From positions 1 to 64,000 of the forward strand of contig CAVPYZ010000002.1 in assembly GCA_963710165.1 (NCBI GenBank): DNA of 64,000 bases, in the 5' to 3' direction. Below are positions 52,671-60,861 of this stretch, piece by piece (position 1 is the first letter of the stretch; each line of letters starts with the position of its first letter). A model generated the notes under the pieces. It was not told where the DNA came from, made no database searches, and worked only from the letters and a program-made list of their open reading frames with translations. The stretch is from JACKIP01 sp963710165. Its GTDB lineage: Bacteria; Pseudomonadota; Alphaproteobacteria; Micavibrionales; Micavibrionaceae. The translations under genes were made by a program, and so were the position numbers.

Positions 52671-53657
52671 CTATGCCGCTTTTTTCAACAAATCTGTGTA
52701 ATTAATCAAAGGACGCGGTCCCATGTGCGATATAACCTCTGCCGCAGCTAGAGCTCCTAACTCTCCGCAACGATTTAAAGATAGCCCTTGTGTGAAGCCA
52801 TAAAGAAATCCCGCGGCGTATTGATCGCCGGCGCCGGTTGTGTCGACCAATTCAGTCGGCGCGGCATCGATTATGAATTGCTCGCCTTCCGAAACAATGA
52901 TGGAGCCTTTTTCACTACGAGTCAGGGCGGCGACTTCACATTTTCCTGCAACAATTTGCGCGGCATCCTCAAAGCTATCTACTTCATAGAGAGATTTGAT
53001 TTCTTCTTCATTGGCAAAAAGAATATCCACATGGTTCTCGACAAGCGACTGAAAATCTTTTCTATGGCGTTCCACACAAAAGGGATCAGATAGCGAGAGA
53101 GACACCCTGTGACCCGCATCATGGGCGATCTCACCGGCTTTAATAAAAGCTTTCTTTGCCTGTGGGGGGTCAAATAAATATCCTTCCAGATACGTCACGG
53201 CAGAGGACGCGATCAGGTCTTCATCAATATCATTCGGGCTAAGCTCTACGCCTGCGCCCAAATATGTGTTCATGGTTCGATGGGCGTCGGGTGTTACCAA
53301 AACAAGACAGCGCCCCGTTGCCGCACCCATAAGCAGGGGCTGTGTATTATAATAGACACCTGTATCATATAAGTCCTTGGCAAATGTTCGACCAACCGCA
53401 TCATCCGCAACCTTACCGATAAAAGCGCCAAGGCCGCCGAATGAGGCAAACCCCGCCATTGTATTCGCCGCTGAACCGCCGCCTGTTTCGGCTTCCGCAT
53501 TCATTTTTGCATAAATTTCAACTGCGCGTGGCTCGTCGATTAATTGCATGATGCCTTTTTGCATATTATTTTGCGTAATGAATTTATCATCGACTTTAGA
53601 CAACGCATCAACCATGGCATTGCCGATTCCTGTAAGGGCATATTTCGGTTCGGACAT
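52671..53657 (-). CDS. PfkB-family sugar/nucleoside kinase, probably adenosine kinase
   Basis: A 328-residue ribokinase-fold enzyme: N-terminal TGIGNAMVDALSKVDDKFI, the GG motif AEAETGGGSAANTMAGFASF, and the C-terminal signature ELVDTTGAGDQYAAGFLYGF with the catalytic Asp. The general layout (YLEGYLFDPPQAKKAFIKAG, SLSDPFCVERHRKDF, FANEEEIKSLYE) is that of the alphaproteobacterial adenosine kinase group, which phosphorylates adenosine or related nucleosides. Substrate is not proven by sequence. Divergent from the TetR gene across 105 bases. Confidence 0.85.
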   Translation of the reverse strand: MSEPKYALTGIGNAMVDALSKVDDKFITQNNMQKGIMQLIDEPRAVEIYAKMNAEAETGGGSAANTMAGFASFGGLGAFIGKVADDAVGRTFAKDLYDTGVYYNTQPLLMGAATGRCLVLVTPDAHRTMNTYLGAGVELSPNDIDEDLIASSAVTYLEGYLFDPPQAKKAFIKAGEIAHDAGHRVSLSLSDPFCVERHRKDFQSLVENHVDILFANEEEIKSLYEVDSFEDAAQIVAGKCEVAALTRSEKGSIIVSEGEQFIIDAAPTELVDTTGAGDQYAAGFLYGFTQGLSLNRCGELGALAAAEVISHMGPRPLINYTDLLKKAA

Positions 53658-53762
53658 ATTTATCTCTCCTGTTTACCTTTTAGCATTTGTTTTAAAATAA
53701 ACTTGTTCTAGTTATATACTGATATAGTAATGAAAAAGTAAAAAGATTAAAGGGCTTTCCCA

Positions 53763-54356
53763 ATGTCAAAGAAATCTGATGATAAGAATAAAACGGCTCC
53801 TTCAAAAGAAGACCTGTCAAAAATCGCTATTGATCTTGCCGGTGATTTAGGGTGGGAGCATATTCGATTTCAGGATATAGCCGATGAAGCGGGAATTTCG
53901 CTTTCTGACTTATCACATCATTTCGACGATAAAATCTGTATCCTGTGTGCCTATGGTAAATATATTGACGGGCGTACGTTGGCAGAAGTCGGAGAGCAGG
54001 GGCATGACGCGCCCGCGCGTGAACGTTTATTCGATATCTTGATGACTCGTTTTGATGTGTTGAATGAACAAAGGGACGGGGTTTTATCCGTGCTGCATTC
54101 TTTTAAAACCGATCCTAAACAGGCTGTTATCAGCCTTCCTTATTTAGGGCGTTCCATGACATGGATGTTGGAATCTGCGGGATTGGACACAAATGGCATA
54201 AAAGGCGCGTTACGCGTGATGGGACTGAAAGTCATTTATCTCAAAGCTTTAAAAGACTGGATGAAAGATGACGGCGATGATATGCCAAAAACAATGGCGT
54301 CGCTTGATAAATCTCTGGGCACGGCAGAGGGCTTGGTTGAACGGTTTGGATTATAA
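53763..54356 (+). CDS. TetR-family transcriptional regulator
   Basis: A 197-residue protein. The N-terminal helix-turn-helix reads KIAIDLAGDLGWEHIRFQDI, ADEAGISLSDLSHHFDDKIC, with the usual TetR spacing; the C-terminal ligand domain is helical and degenerate. It may instead belong to the COQ9-like branch of the TetR fold, which shares the N-terminal helices. It precedes a HAD phosphatase by six bases and faces the adenosine-kinase gene, so it may control either. No operator palindrome stands out in the 105-base intergenic gap. Confidence 0.75.
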   Translation: MSKKSDDKNKTAPSKEDLSKIAIDLAGDLGWEHIRFQDIADEAGISLSDLSHHFDDKICILCAYGKYIDGRTLAEVGEQGHDAPARERLFDILMTRFDVLNEQRDGVLSVLHSFKTDPKQAVISLPYLGRSMTWMLESAGLDTNGIKGALRVMGLKVIYLKALKDWMKDDGDDMPKTMASLDKSLGTAEGLVERFGL

Positions 54357-54361
54357 ATAAA

Positions 54362-55018
54362 ATGAAATATAACACCTTCTTTTTTGATTTTGACGGTACG
54401 GTTATAAATTCGGTTGAGGCGATTGTGCTTTCTATGAATGATACGTTTGAAAGTTTCGGGCTTCAGGCGCCAAGTGAAAAAATTATTCGTAGCTTTATCG
54501 GCGTGCCCATCGAAAAAATTCCTTATCTTGATAGCGCCGAAGAAAACGGCGTTTCCGGCGACCAAATCGTTTCCAAATATCGTGAAATTTATAAAGGTAG
54601 TTATGGGCGTACACATATCCATATTTTTGAGGGTATGAAAGAAATGCTTTTGGACTTAAAAAGTAAGGATGCAAAATTGGGAATTGTTTCCAGTAAAGCA
54701 ACAGAGCCGCTTTTGATGAATTTAGAAGATACCGATATGGATGATATATTCGATGTGATCATTGGAAGCGATCAAGTCACGCAATATAAACCCCTGCCTG
54801 AGACGGTGTTTCTATGCGCCCGCCAGATTGGGCTGGAAGATGCGCGACAAGCTTTGGTTATCGGTGATGCCTATCACGATATCGAAATGGGACACAGGGC
54901 CGGTATGGATACGTGTGCGGTCTCGTGGGGCGCGGGAACACGCGAAGAGTTGAAAGGTACTAACCCGACATATTATGTGGATGAAGTATCTGAGTTAAAA
55001 ACTATCTTACTTTCTTAA
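54362..55018 (+). CDS. HAD-superfamily phosphatase (phosphoglycolate-phosphatase-like)
   Basis: A 218-residue HAD hydrolase with motif I FFFDFDGTVINSVEAIVLSM, motif II LGIVSSKATEPL, motif III lysine in QYKPLPETVFLCARQIGLE and motif IV VIGDAYHDIEMGHRAGMD. The helical cap after motif I places it with Gph/AUP-type enzymes that dephosphorylate phosphoglycolate, pyrophosphate or similar small substrates. Overlaps the convergent ubiH-like gene by 12 bases at the 3' ends. Confidence 0.87.
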   Translation: MKYNTFFFDFDGTVINSVEAIVLSMNDTFESFGLQAPSEKIIRSFIGVPIEKIPYLDSAEENGVSGDQIVSKYREIYKGSYGRTHIHIFEGMKEMLLDLKSKDAKLGIVSSKATEPLLMNLEDTDMDDIFDVIIGSDQVTQYKPLPETVFLCARQIGLEDARQALVIGDAYHDIEMGHRAGMDTCAVSWGAGTREELKGTNPTYYVDEVSELKTILLS

Positions 55019-56188
55019 TCCCATCGCCTGTTTCATAAAGAATTTCCTGGCGATCGGAAATGCTCCTACGGCTTTTAATCCTAATTTTCGTGCTATTCGA
55101 ACGGGGGGAATACTGTTTGAAAACAATTTATTAAGACTATCTGTTGCGAAGATCATACCCATATTATCGATTTTTCTGGCACGTTCGTACTCTTTTAATA
55201 AGTCAGGTGCGCCGGCATCATTTGATGCCAAAATCAAATCTGATAGTTTTTTAACATCACGCAGCCCTATATTCAAACCTTGACCCGCTATCGGATGAAT
55301 GGCATGCGCCGCATCGGAAATTAAAACCAGACGATTGGCAGTGTATTTTTCCGCATGAATAAGACCGAGTGGATAGGATTGAAGCGGGCCAATACGTTTA
55401 ACCTCTCCATAAAAATCTGGAAAAAGTTCGTTCAATTTCAAATTAAACTCCTCATCAGATAAATGTAGAGACGACTTCCGTTTAGGGCCGTGTTCTGTCC
55501 ATACGATTGAGGACCTATGCGTGCCATTCTCATCATCAATCATGGGAAGAACAGCAAAGGGGCCTGATGTACGAAAGTCTTCTAAAGCAATATGATTATG
55601 GGGATGTTCGTGAGAGACAACACAAATAAGAGCTGTTTGATTATATTGCCAACCACGTGTGCGTATGCCCGCCTGTTCTCTTACCCACGAAAAGCGACCA
55701 TCTGCACCCACCAATAATTTTGCCGTAAGAACCTTGCTATTACTTAAAGTAACTTCTGATCTGTTATCAGAAGTATTAAATGATTCAATACTTTGCGGCG
55801 CAATATGATCAATATTTTTTTCAGCTTTCGCAGCATTAAACAGCGCCTGTCTGACTATTTTATTCTCAATAATGTGTCCGAAGCTTTCTCCCTCCACCTC
55901 ATCGGATAAAAAACTTAAAAGAGTAGGGGAGCCGTTATCCGTGATTTTAATTTCATTAATTGAACAAGCTGATTTAAGAATTTCTTCCCATATACCAGCC
56001 TGTTGCATTATGGCTTTGCCCCCTGCGGAAATGGCAACGGTTCGGCCATCAAATTTTTCAGTGGCCTGAAAGGCCGGGTCATCACGATCAATACATGCAA
56101 CTTTCTTACCTGCGCGCGCCAGAATTAAGCCGAGGGGTAAGCCCGCCATACCGCCGCCAATGATAATCACGTCATAATCTGTTTTCAC
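55007..56188 (-). CDS. UbiH/UbiF/VisC-family FAD-dependent hydroxylase (ubiquinone pathway)
   Basis: About 393 residues: FAD fold DYDVIIIGGGMAGLPLGLIL, the DG motif KLLVGADGRFSWVREQAGI and the second FAD site LVLISDAAHAIHPIAGQGLN with IGLRDVKKLSDLI. The GQGLNxGxxD pattern is characteristic of ubiquinone ring hydroxylases, which add hydroxyls at C5, C6 or C1. Which position cannot be told. The start is one of two adjacent GTG codons; the second (56188) sits eight bases after GGGGAG. It overlaps the end of phzF, so the two are coupled. Confidence 0.85.
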   Translation of the reverse strand: MKTDYDVIIIGGGMAGLPLGLILARAGKKVACIDRDDPAFQATEKFDGRTVAISAGGKAIMQQAGIWEEILKSACSINEIKITDNGSPTLLSFLSDEVEGESFGHIIENKIVRQALFNAAKAEKNIDHIAPQSIESFNTSDNRSEVTLSNSKVLTAKLLVGADGRFSWVREQAGIRTRGWQYNQTALICVVSHEHPHNHIALEDFRTSGPFAVLPMIDDENGTHRSSIVWTEHGPKRKSSLHLSDEEFNLKLNELFPDFYGEVKRIGPLQSYPLGLIHAEKYTANRLVLISDAAHAIHPIAGQGLNIGLRDVKKLSDLILASNDAGAPDLLKEYERARKIDNMGMIFATDSLNKLFSNSIPPVRIARKLGLKAVGAFPIARKFFMKQAMGLRK

Positions 56189-56979
56189 AGGCACATCTCC
56201 CCTTTAAAAATTGTAACGGCATCGCCTGTAATTAAAAGGCGGTCTTTTTCTATTTTTAACCCCAAAGCTCCGCCTCTGGCAGAGGCCTGCCATGCATTCA
56301 TCTCTGTTTTTGATAACTGTTCCGACCAGTAAGGCGCAAGCATACAATGGGCGGAGCCAGTCACAGGATCTTCCTGAGGCATATTATCCGCCCAGAAAGA
56401 GCGTGAAATAAAATCATATGCAGGATCATCTGTAAGCGATGTCACGATTATGCCGGCCTTGTAATTCAGCAGGGCATTCATATCCGGTTGCATATCACGC
56501 ACCGCTTTTTCATCTTTATAAACCAGCATCAAATCACGCTGCTGAAAAGCTTTTACAGGCTTTACCTTTGACAGCGCATTTAGCGTTTGCGCGGGGATGT
56601 GATTAATATCCTTTTCTTCACCAAACCATAAAGGAAAATCCATTACATACTTGTTATTATTATTTTTTATCGTTATGTCACCAACCCATTTTGTCGCGAA
56701 GGTAACAGAAGATGCGTCGGGGAAAAATTCGGTGAAGTAAATGTGAGAGGAGGCCAATGTTGCATGCCCGCATAAGTCAATTTCTGCGCTGGTTGTGAAC
56801 CATCTGATGAAGGGATTATCGTCTTTGCGTAATAATATAAAGGCCGTTTCCGCCAAATTCATTTCAATTGCGATATTCTGCATAAGCTGATCATCAATTT
56901 CTTCTTCCAAAACAAATACAGCCGCGGGGTTTCCTTTAAAAGGCTCTTTCGTGAAAGCATCAACTTGCCAAAATTTCAT
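56185..56979 (-). CDS. PhzF-family phenazine-biosynthesis-like isomerase/epimerase
   Basis: About 264 residues from the ATG at 56979, with AGGAG eight bases upstream; upstream in-frame codons are not convincing. Visible are FWQVDAFTKEPFKGNPAAVF, MNLAETAFILLRKDDN with the catalytic Glu, IRWFTTSAEIDLCGHATLAS and EDPVTGSAHCMLAPYW. PhzF-fold proteins are isomerases of the diaminopimelate-epimerase superfamily; most genomic copies are not phenazine enzymes and have unknown substrates. Middle gene of the DUF389-phzF-ubiH minus-strand run. Confidence 0.9.
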   Translation of the reverse strand: MKFWQVDAFTKEPFKGNPAAVFVLEEEIDDQLMQNIAIEMNLAETAFILLRKDDNPFIRWFTTSAEIDLCGHATLASSHIYFTEFFPDASSVTFATKWVGDITIKNNNNKYVMDFPLWFGEEKDINHIPAQTLNALSKVKPVKAFQQRDLMLVYKDEKAVRDMQPDMNALLNYKAGIIVTSLTDDPAYDFISRSFWADNMPQEDPVTGSAHCMLAPYWSEQLSKTEMNAWQASARGGALGLKIEKDRLLITGDAVTIFKGEMCL

Positions 56980-56993
56980 ATGATTATCTCCTG

Positions 56994-58004
56994 TTAAACG
57001 ATATAGAGCCGGATGGTCATAATGGCGATAAGTGTTACCAATAAAATGCCCCAAACGATTAAATTAATTTTGACGGATTGTTCGGATTTTCTTTGCATGT
57101 ACCACGTGCGCGGTTTTATACCTTTTAAAAGAAAAATAACCTGAGCCGATAAGCCGACGCACACGACATTTGTAATAAGCAACAGTGTCGCCCCGAAAGC
57201 CGCCGAAAATAGTCCCGAGCCAATCATTAACCCCGCCGTGGCGGCGGGGGGAAGTAGGGCAACCGCGACCATGACACCAACCAAAGCCGATGAAACGCCA
57301 GCGGAGAGTGATAAAACAGCGGCGGCACCAGATGCCAGTGCCAATATAACAGCGCTATAGCCGACAAGTGTTCGGCTGGTGATTTCCGCACTGGCCAACC
57401 CATCAGATGAAATAAAGACACCGATCAGAATTGTAATGATAAATGTGATGAAAACGCCGGTTATATTTGTTTTAATAGATTTGGAGATAAGCGCCTTGTC
57501 ACCAATTGCGGCTGCAAATGCCAAAGACAGGTTAGGCCCTAGAAACGGCGCGATGACCATGGCCCCGATAACAACGGCGGCATTATTTTGCAGTAAACCA
57601 ATTGTTGCAACAATTGTAGATAGAATTGCCAGTAGGATAAAATTCACATCTAATCGCGCGCCTTTTTCAATTTGTGCATATAATTCTTCGCGCGTTAAAG
57701 TACCGATTTGAAAGGCATTTTTTTTGAGCTCTTCATTATTTTGCTCTTCGCGCTCGACTCTGGGCAGTGACGCTTCGACAGGAAGAACGACTAAGCGCCA
57801 GTTTTTTTCCTGATAAAGCTTTTTTTGAAGATCATCCATAAGCGCTTGCTGCTCTTCGATATGTATCAAAATACTGGTGGTGCGTCGTTGATCTTTATTT
57901 TTTGCGCTATACCACCAATCGACCGCATTATGCTGTTCTGCTAAATTATGAATATCGGATTTATAAGTATCGGGGGCGGAGATTTCAAGTACACGTAATG
58001 TCAT
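56994..58004 (-). CDS. DUF389 membrane protein
   Basis: A 336-residue protein with a soluble N-terminal domain (about 1-120) and six or more helices. The family signature is QNNAAVVIGAMVIAPFLGPN with LSLAFAAAIGDK, then GVSSALVGVMVAVALLPPAA. DUF389 proteins (TIGR00341/YCII-like naming aside) are widespread membrane proteins of unknown function, perhaps transporters. It is the first gene of this run, fourteen bases before phzF, and divergent from the bactofilin gene. Confidence 0.85.
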   Translation of the reverse strand: MTLRVLEISAPDTYKSDIHNLAEQHNAVDWWYSAKNKDQRRTTSILIHIEEQQALMDDLQKKLYQEKNWRLVVLPVEASLPRVEREEQNNEELKKNAFQIGTLTREELYAQIEKGARLDVNFILLAILSTIVATIGLLQNNAAVVIGAMVIAPFLGPNLSLAFAAAIGDKALISKSIKTNITGVFITFIITILIGVFISSDGLASAEITSRTLVGYSAVILALASGAAAVLSLSAGVSSALVGVMVAVALLPPAATAGLMIGSGLFSAAFGATLLLITNVVCVGLSAQVIFLLKGIKPRTWYMQRKSEQSVKINLIVWGILLVTLIAIMTIRLYIV

Positions 58005-58132
58005 CTAATCTTTTTATAGAAAAGTAGATGAAAATCAAGGAATTGAATTTCGGGCTTGCAGTCAAAAAAAAACTCATGCTATGGTCAGGAATTCTTTAAC
58101 CACTAGACTACGTTTGTAAGGAAAATATACCT

Positions 58133-58858
58133 ATGTTCCATCGTCCGAAAGCCGAAGAGCAAAGCGAAAAGAAAGAAACTCAAGTTAATACACAAGAAGG
58201 AAATAATATGTCTGATAATAAAACAGAAGAAAATACACAAGGCGCGACGGATCGTTCAATCGGTATTCCAGGATCAGGCCTATCACGTTTAGGTGCAAAT
58301 ACCGGGCGTCCAAACATCCCGGGTAATTATCAAGGGTATGTAGGAAACCCTTCCTATAATGCGGGTGCTCCTTCTGCGACGAGTTCTCAGTTTGATAATG
58401 GTCGTAAGCTTATTGTCGGACAAGGCATCAGCATGTCAGGTGAGATTGACTCTTGTGACCATTTGATCGTTGAAGGTAAAGTCGAAGCGGCTCTACGTGG
58501 TGCAAAACTTTTGGATATTACAGAAAACGGTACGTTTTTCGGTACAGTCGAAATTGAAGAAGCCAATATTTCAGGAACATTCGAAGGCGATTTGACTGTT
58601 AAGGGTCGTTTGACAGTTAAATCCGGCGGTTCAATTACTGGTGAGATTTCATATGGTGAATTATCAATCGAAGCGGGCGCGTCAATCGACGGTACATTGA
58701 AGCCGTTAAATTCTGCTAATAAAGATAAAAAGAGCGCACCAAAGCCAGTGACATCTGGTAAAACGCATCAGCAGCAAACACAAAAAGTTGCACAGGATCA
58801 AGCCAAAGGCGGCGAGCTTCCATTTTCTGAAGACAAAAAAGTTGCGGCTGCAGAATAG
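58133..58858 (+). CDS. Bactofilin cytoskeletal protein
   Basis: A 241-residue protein. The disordered N-terminus is followed by the bactofilin beta-helix: RKLIVGQGISMSGEIDSCDH, LIVEGKVEAALRGAKLLDIT, ISGTFEGDLTVKGRLTVKSG and GSITGEISYGELSIEAGASI, then a Lys/Gln-rich tail. Bactofilins polymerise without nucleotide and place wall enzymes, stalks or division factors. Two ribosome sites exist: AAGGAAA before the ATG at 58133 and AAGGAAATAAT before the ATG at 58208 (MSDNKTEENTQ), so a shorter 216-residue form may be made as well or instead. Confidence 0.9.
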   Translation: MFHRPKAEEQSEKKETQVNTQEGNNMSDNKTEENTQGATDRSIGIPGSGLSRLGANTGRPNIPGNYQGYVGNPSYNAGAPSATSSQFDNGRKLIVGQGISMSGEIDSCDHLIVEGKVEAALRGAKLLDITENGTFFGTVEIEEANISGTFEGDLTVKGRLTVKSGGSITGEISYGELSIEAGASIDGTLKPLNSANKDKKSAPKPVTSGKTHQQQTQKVAQDQAKGGELPFSEDKKVAAAE

Positions 58859-58876
58859 AATCTGTTAAAATTATTT

Positions 58877-59341
58877 ATGATGTTTATGAAAAATAAATAT
58901 TTATTCAAGATGACCATGTACCCCATGGTCATTTTTGTCCTTTTGATCACTGTATTAAAAGTGGGATCAATGTTGCCTGTATTAACGGAAAATTCCGCGC
59001 AGGCTTCTATGAATGTTCCGAATTATAAGGATGAATATTCGCTAGGCTTATTTTCTGCCATTAAAGATTGGCGTCAATCAAAGATTATAAGAAGTAGCCT
59101 CGGATATAATCCGGAAGTTTTTTATGAGCTGAGCGCACATGATATTCGTAAATTATTCGGAACTCCTAGTTTAAACAGACAAGATGGTCAGGCGCGCATG
59201 ATTCAATACACCCATAATAATTGCGTGGCTGATTTTTACTATTTATCGGGTGACGTACAAAAAATATCCCATTATGAAATCAGGCAGCTTGAAAATAATC
59301 AGGCATCAGATTGCCTTATAGAGATTTTGAATAATCTTTAA
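58877..59341 (+). CDS. Secreted or membrane-anchored alphaproteobacterial protein of unknown function
   Basis: A 154-residue protein with an N-terminal hydrophobic segment (YPMVIFVLLITVLKVGSMLP) and a C-terminal module LSAHDIRKLFGTPSLNRQDG, ARMIQYTHNNCVADFYYLSG, HYEIRQLENNQASDCLIEIL. The G-x-P-x-x-x-R-x-x-G-x-A-x-x-x-Q-Y-x-x-x-x-C-x-x-D-x-x-Y pattern with two cysteines recurs in small lipoprotein-like proteins of alphaproteobacteria, usually near envelope genes. Role unknown. Ends overlap nth by four bases. Confidence 0.6.
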   Translation: MMFMKNKYLFKMTMYPMVIFVLLITVLKVGSMLPVLTENSAQASMNVPNYKDEYSLGLFSAIKDWRQSKIIRSSLGYNPEVFYELSAHDIRKLFGTPSLNRQDGQARMIQYTHNNCVADFYYLSGDVQKISHYEIRQLENNQASDCLIEILNNL

Positions 59342-59970
59342 AAACACTTTTCTTTAAATTCACACAAATCTTCGATAACGCACTTGGCACAATCCGGCTT
59401 GCGCGCTTTGCAAACATAGCGACCGTGAAGAATTAGCCAATGATGTGCATTTAGTTTGAATTCATCCGGCACAACTTTATTCAGTTTGTCTTCCACATGA
59501 TCAGGCGTTTTGCCGGGGGCAAGTTTAGTGCGATTGGACACGCGATAAATGTGCGTATCAACCGCGATTGTCGGTTGACCGAATGCGACATTCAAAACAA
59601 CATTTGCAGTCTTTCTACCTACACCGGGCAGCGCCATTAAATCTGTCAGATTATCGGGCACAACAGAGTTATGGTTTTCAACAAGCAAGCGGCTTAATTC
59701 ATAAACGTTTTTTGCTTTGGCATTAAATAATCCGATTGTTTTAATGTAATCACGAATTTTATCTTCACCCAGCGCCAACATTTTCTCAGGCGTATCCGCA
59801 ACGGCAAACAGAGCAGGCGTTGCCTTATTTACACCCTTATCAGTTGCTTGTGCAGAAAGGACAACCGCCACCAATAATGTAAAGGTATTTATCCATTCCA
59901 GATCGCTTTCGGGAGCGGGGTCGTTTTCACTCAGGCGGCGAAATATTTCCGTGCGTTTTCCTTTATTCAT
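59338..59970 (-). CDS. nth: Endonuclease III (DNA glycosylase/AP lyase)
   Basis: A 210-residue enzyme: VAVVLSAQATDKGVNKATPA, helix-hairpin-helix LMALPGVGRKTANVVLNVAF with the catalytic Lys, the catalytic Asp in AVDTHIYRVSNR, and the C-terminal [4Fe-4S] ligands VCKARKPDCAKCVIEDLC. It removes oxidised pyrimidines and nicks abasic sites in base-excision repair. Divergent from the Ada-like gene, so two DNA-repair genes share a 60-base intergenic region. Confidence 0.96.
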   Translation of the reverse strand: MNKGKRTEIFRRLSENDPAPESDLEWINTFTLLVAVVLSAQATDKGVNKATPALFAVADTPEKMLALGEDKIRDYIKTIGLFNAKAKNVYELSRLLVENHNSVVPDNLTDLMALPGVGRKTANVVLNVAFGQPTIAVDTHIYRVSNRTKLAPGKTPDHVEDKLNKVVPDEFKLNAHHWLILHGRYVCKARKPDCAKCVIEDLCEFKEKCF

Positions 59971-60030
59971 ATCCTGACGTTAGCAAGAAACGGATTGGCG
60001 CTCCACCTCTTTCCCGCTAAGAATAAAGAT

Positions 60031-60855
60031 ATGACGATCTATCACAAAATAGCCGATATACTGGATTACATGGTGGCGCATGAAGATAAGAATTTATCAT
60101 TGCAACAGCTCTCCACAAGATATGCGATCAGCCCGACAGCATTTCAAAAACAATTTCACGATTATGTTGGCGTTTCGCCGAAGCAGCTGCAACGTTTTAT
60201 GAAGCAATCAAAAGCGCGCGATTTATTATTGGAAGGTTATTCAACACTGGACGCCGCATATCAGGCGGGTCTTTCCGGTAATGCCAGATTGCATGATGCC
60301 TGCGTCATGGTCGAGGCGGCAACTCCGGGCGAGTTGAAAGCAAAAGGGCAGGGCATTCAGATTTTTTATGATTGGCATGAAACACCCTTCGGAAATATTT
60401 TGATCGGGGCGACACATAAAGGGCTTTGCTGGCTTTCCTTTGAATATGAAGGTGCGCGTGATGTCTCTCTTCAAACGTTACAAAAACGTTTGCCACATGC
60501 TGATCTTGAAAAGAATGCAAACATGACGGCTGGCTATGCGTTACAAATAAATGCTTTATGGCGTGGTGATATAAACGACAAAATACGGTTGAATTTATTT
60601 GGAACAAATTTCCAGCTACAAGTATGGCGTGCGCTTTTAAAAATTCCGCGCGGCGGTAGCGTCAGTTATGGCATAATCGCAGAAGATGTCTGCACCAAAA
60701 AGGCAAGCCGCGCAGTAGGAAGTGCCGTGGGGGCGAACCCCATTTCCTACATTATTCCCTGCCATCGTGTTATTCAACAATCAGGCATTATCGAGAATTA
60801 TGCATGGGGCAGCCCGCGTAAAAAAGTTTTATTGGGTTTGGAATGTACTAATTAA
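60031..60855 (+). CDS. Ada-like protein: AraC-type domain fused to O6-methylguanine-DNA methyltransferase
   Basis: About 274 residues from the ATG at 60031; the upstream TTG is weaker. An AraC-like helix-turn-helix region (LSLQQLSTRYAISPTAFQKQ, VGVSPKQLQRFMKQSKARDL) precedes the alkyltransferase domain with FQLQVWRALLKIPRGGSVSY, ASRAVGSAVGANPIS and the acceptor-cysteine motif IIPCHRVIQQSG. The N-terminal zinc-bound Cys domain of E. coli Ada, which senses phosphotriesters, is missing, as is common in alphaproteobacteria. It directly reverses O6-methylguanine and may regulate itself. Confidence 0.88.
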   Translation: MTIYHKIADILDYMVAHEDKNLSLQQLSTRYAISPTAFQKQFHDYVGVSPKQLQRFMKQSKARDLLLEGYSTLDAAYQAGLSGNARLHDACVMVEAATPGELKAKGQGIQIFYDWHETPFGNILIGATHKGLCWLSFEYEGARDVSLQTLQKRLPHADLEKNANMTAGYALQINALWRGDINDKIRLNLFGTNFQLQVWRALLKIPRGGSVSYGIIAEDVCTKKASRAVGSAVGANPISYIIPCHRVIQQSGIIENYAWGSPRKKVLLGLECTN

Positions 60856-60861
60856 ATCAAA

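Noticed and set aside
58075..58115. A tRNA-like stretch on the minus strand (CGTAGTCTAGTGGTTAAAGAAT) resembling a tRNA D-arm, upstream of the bactofilin gene.
   Set aside because: No matching acceptor, anticodon or T-arm follows within tRNA length; the downstream sequence is a T-rich run. Chance similarity is more likely.
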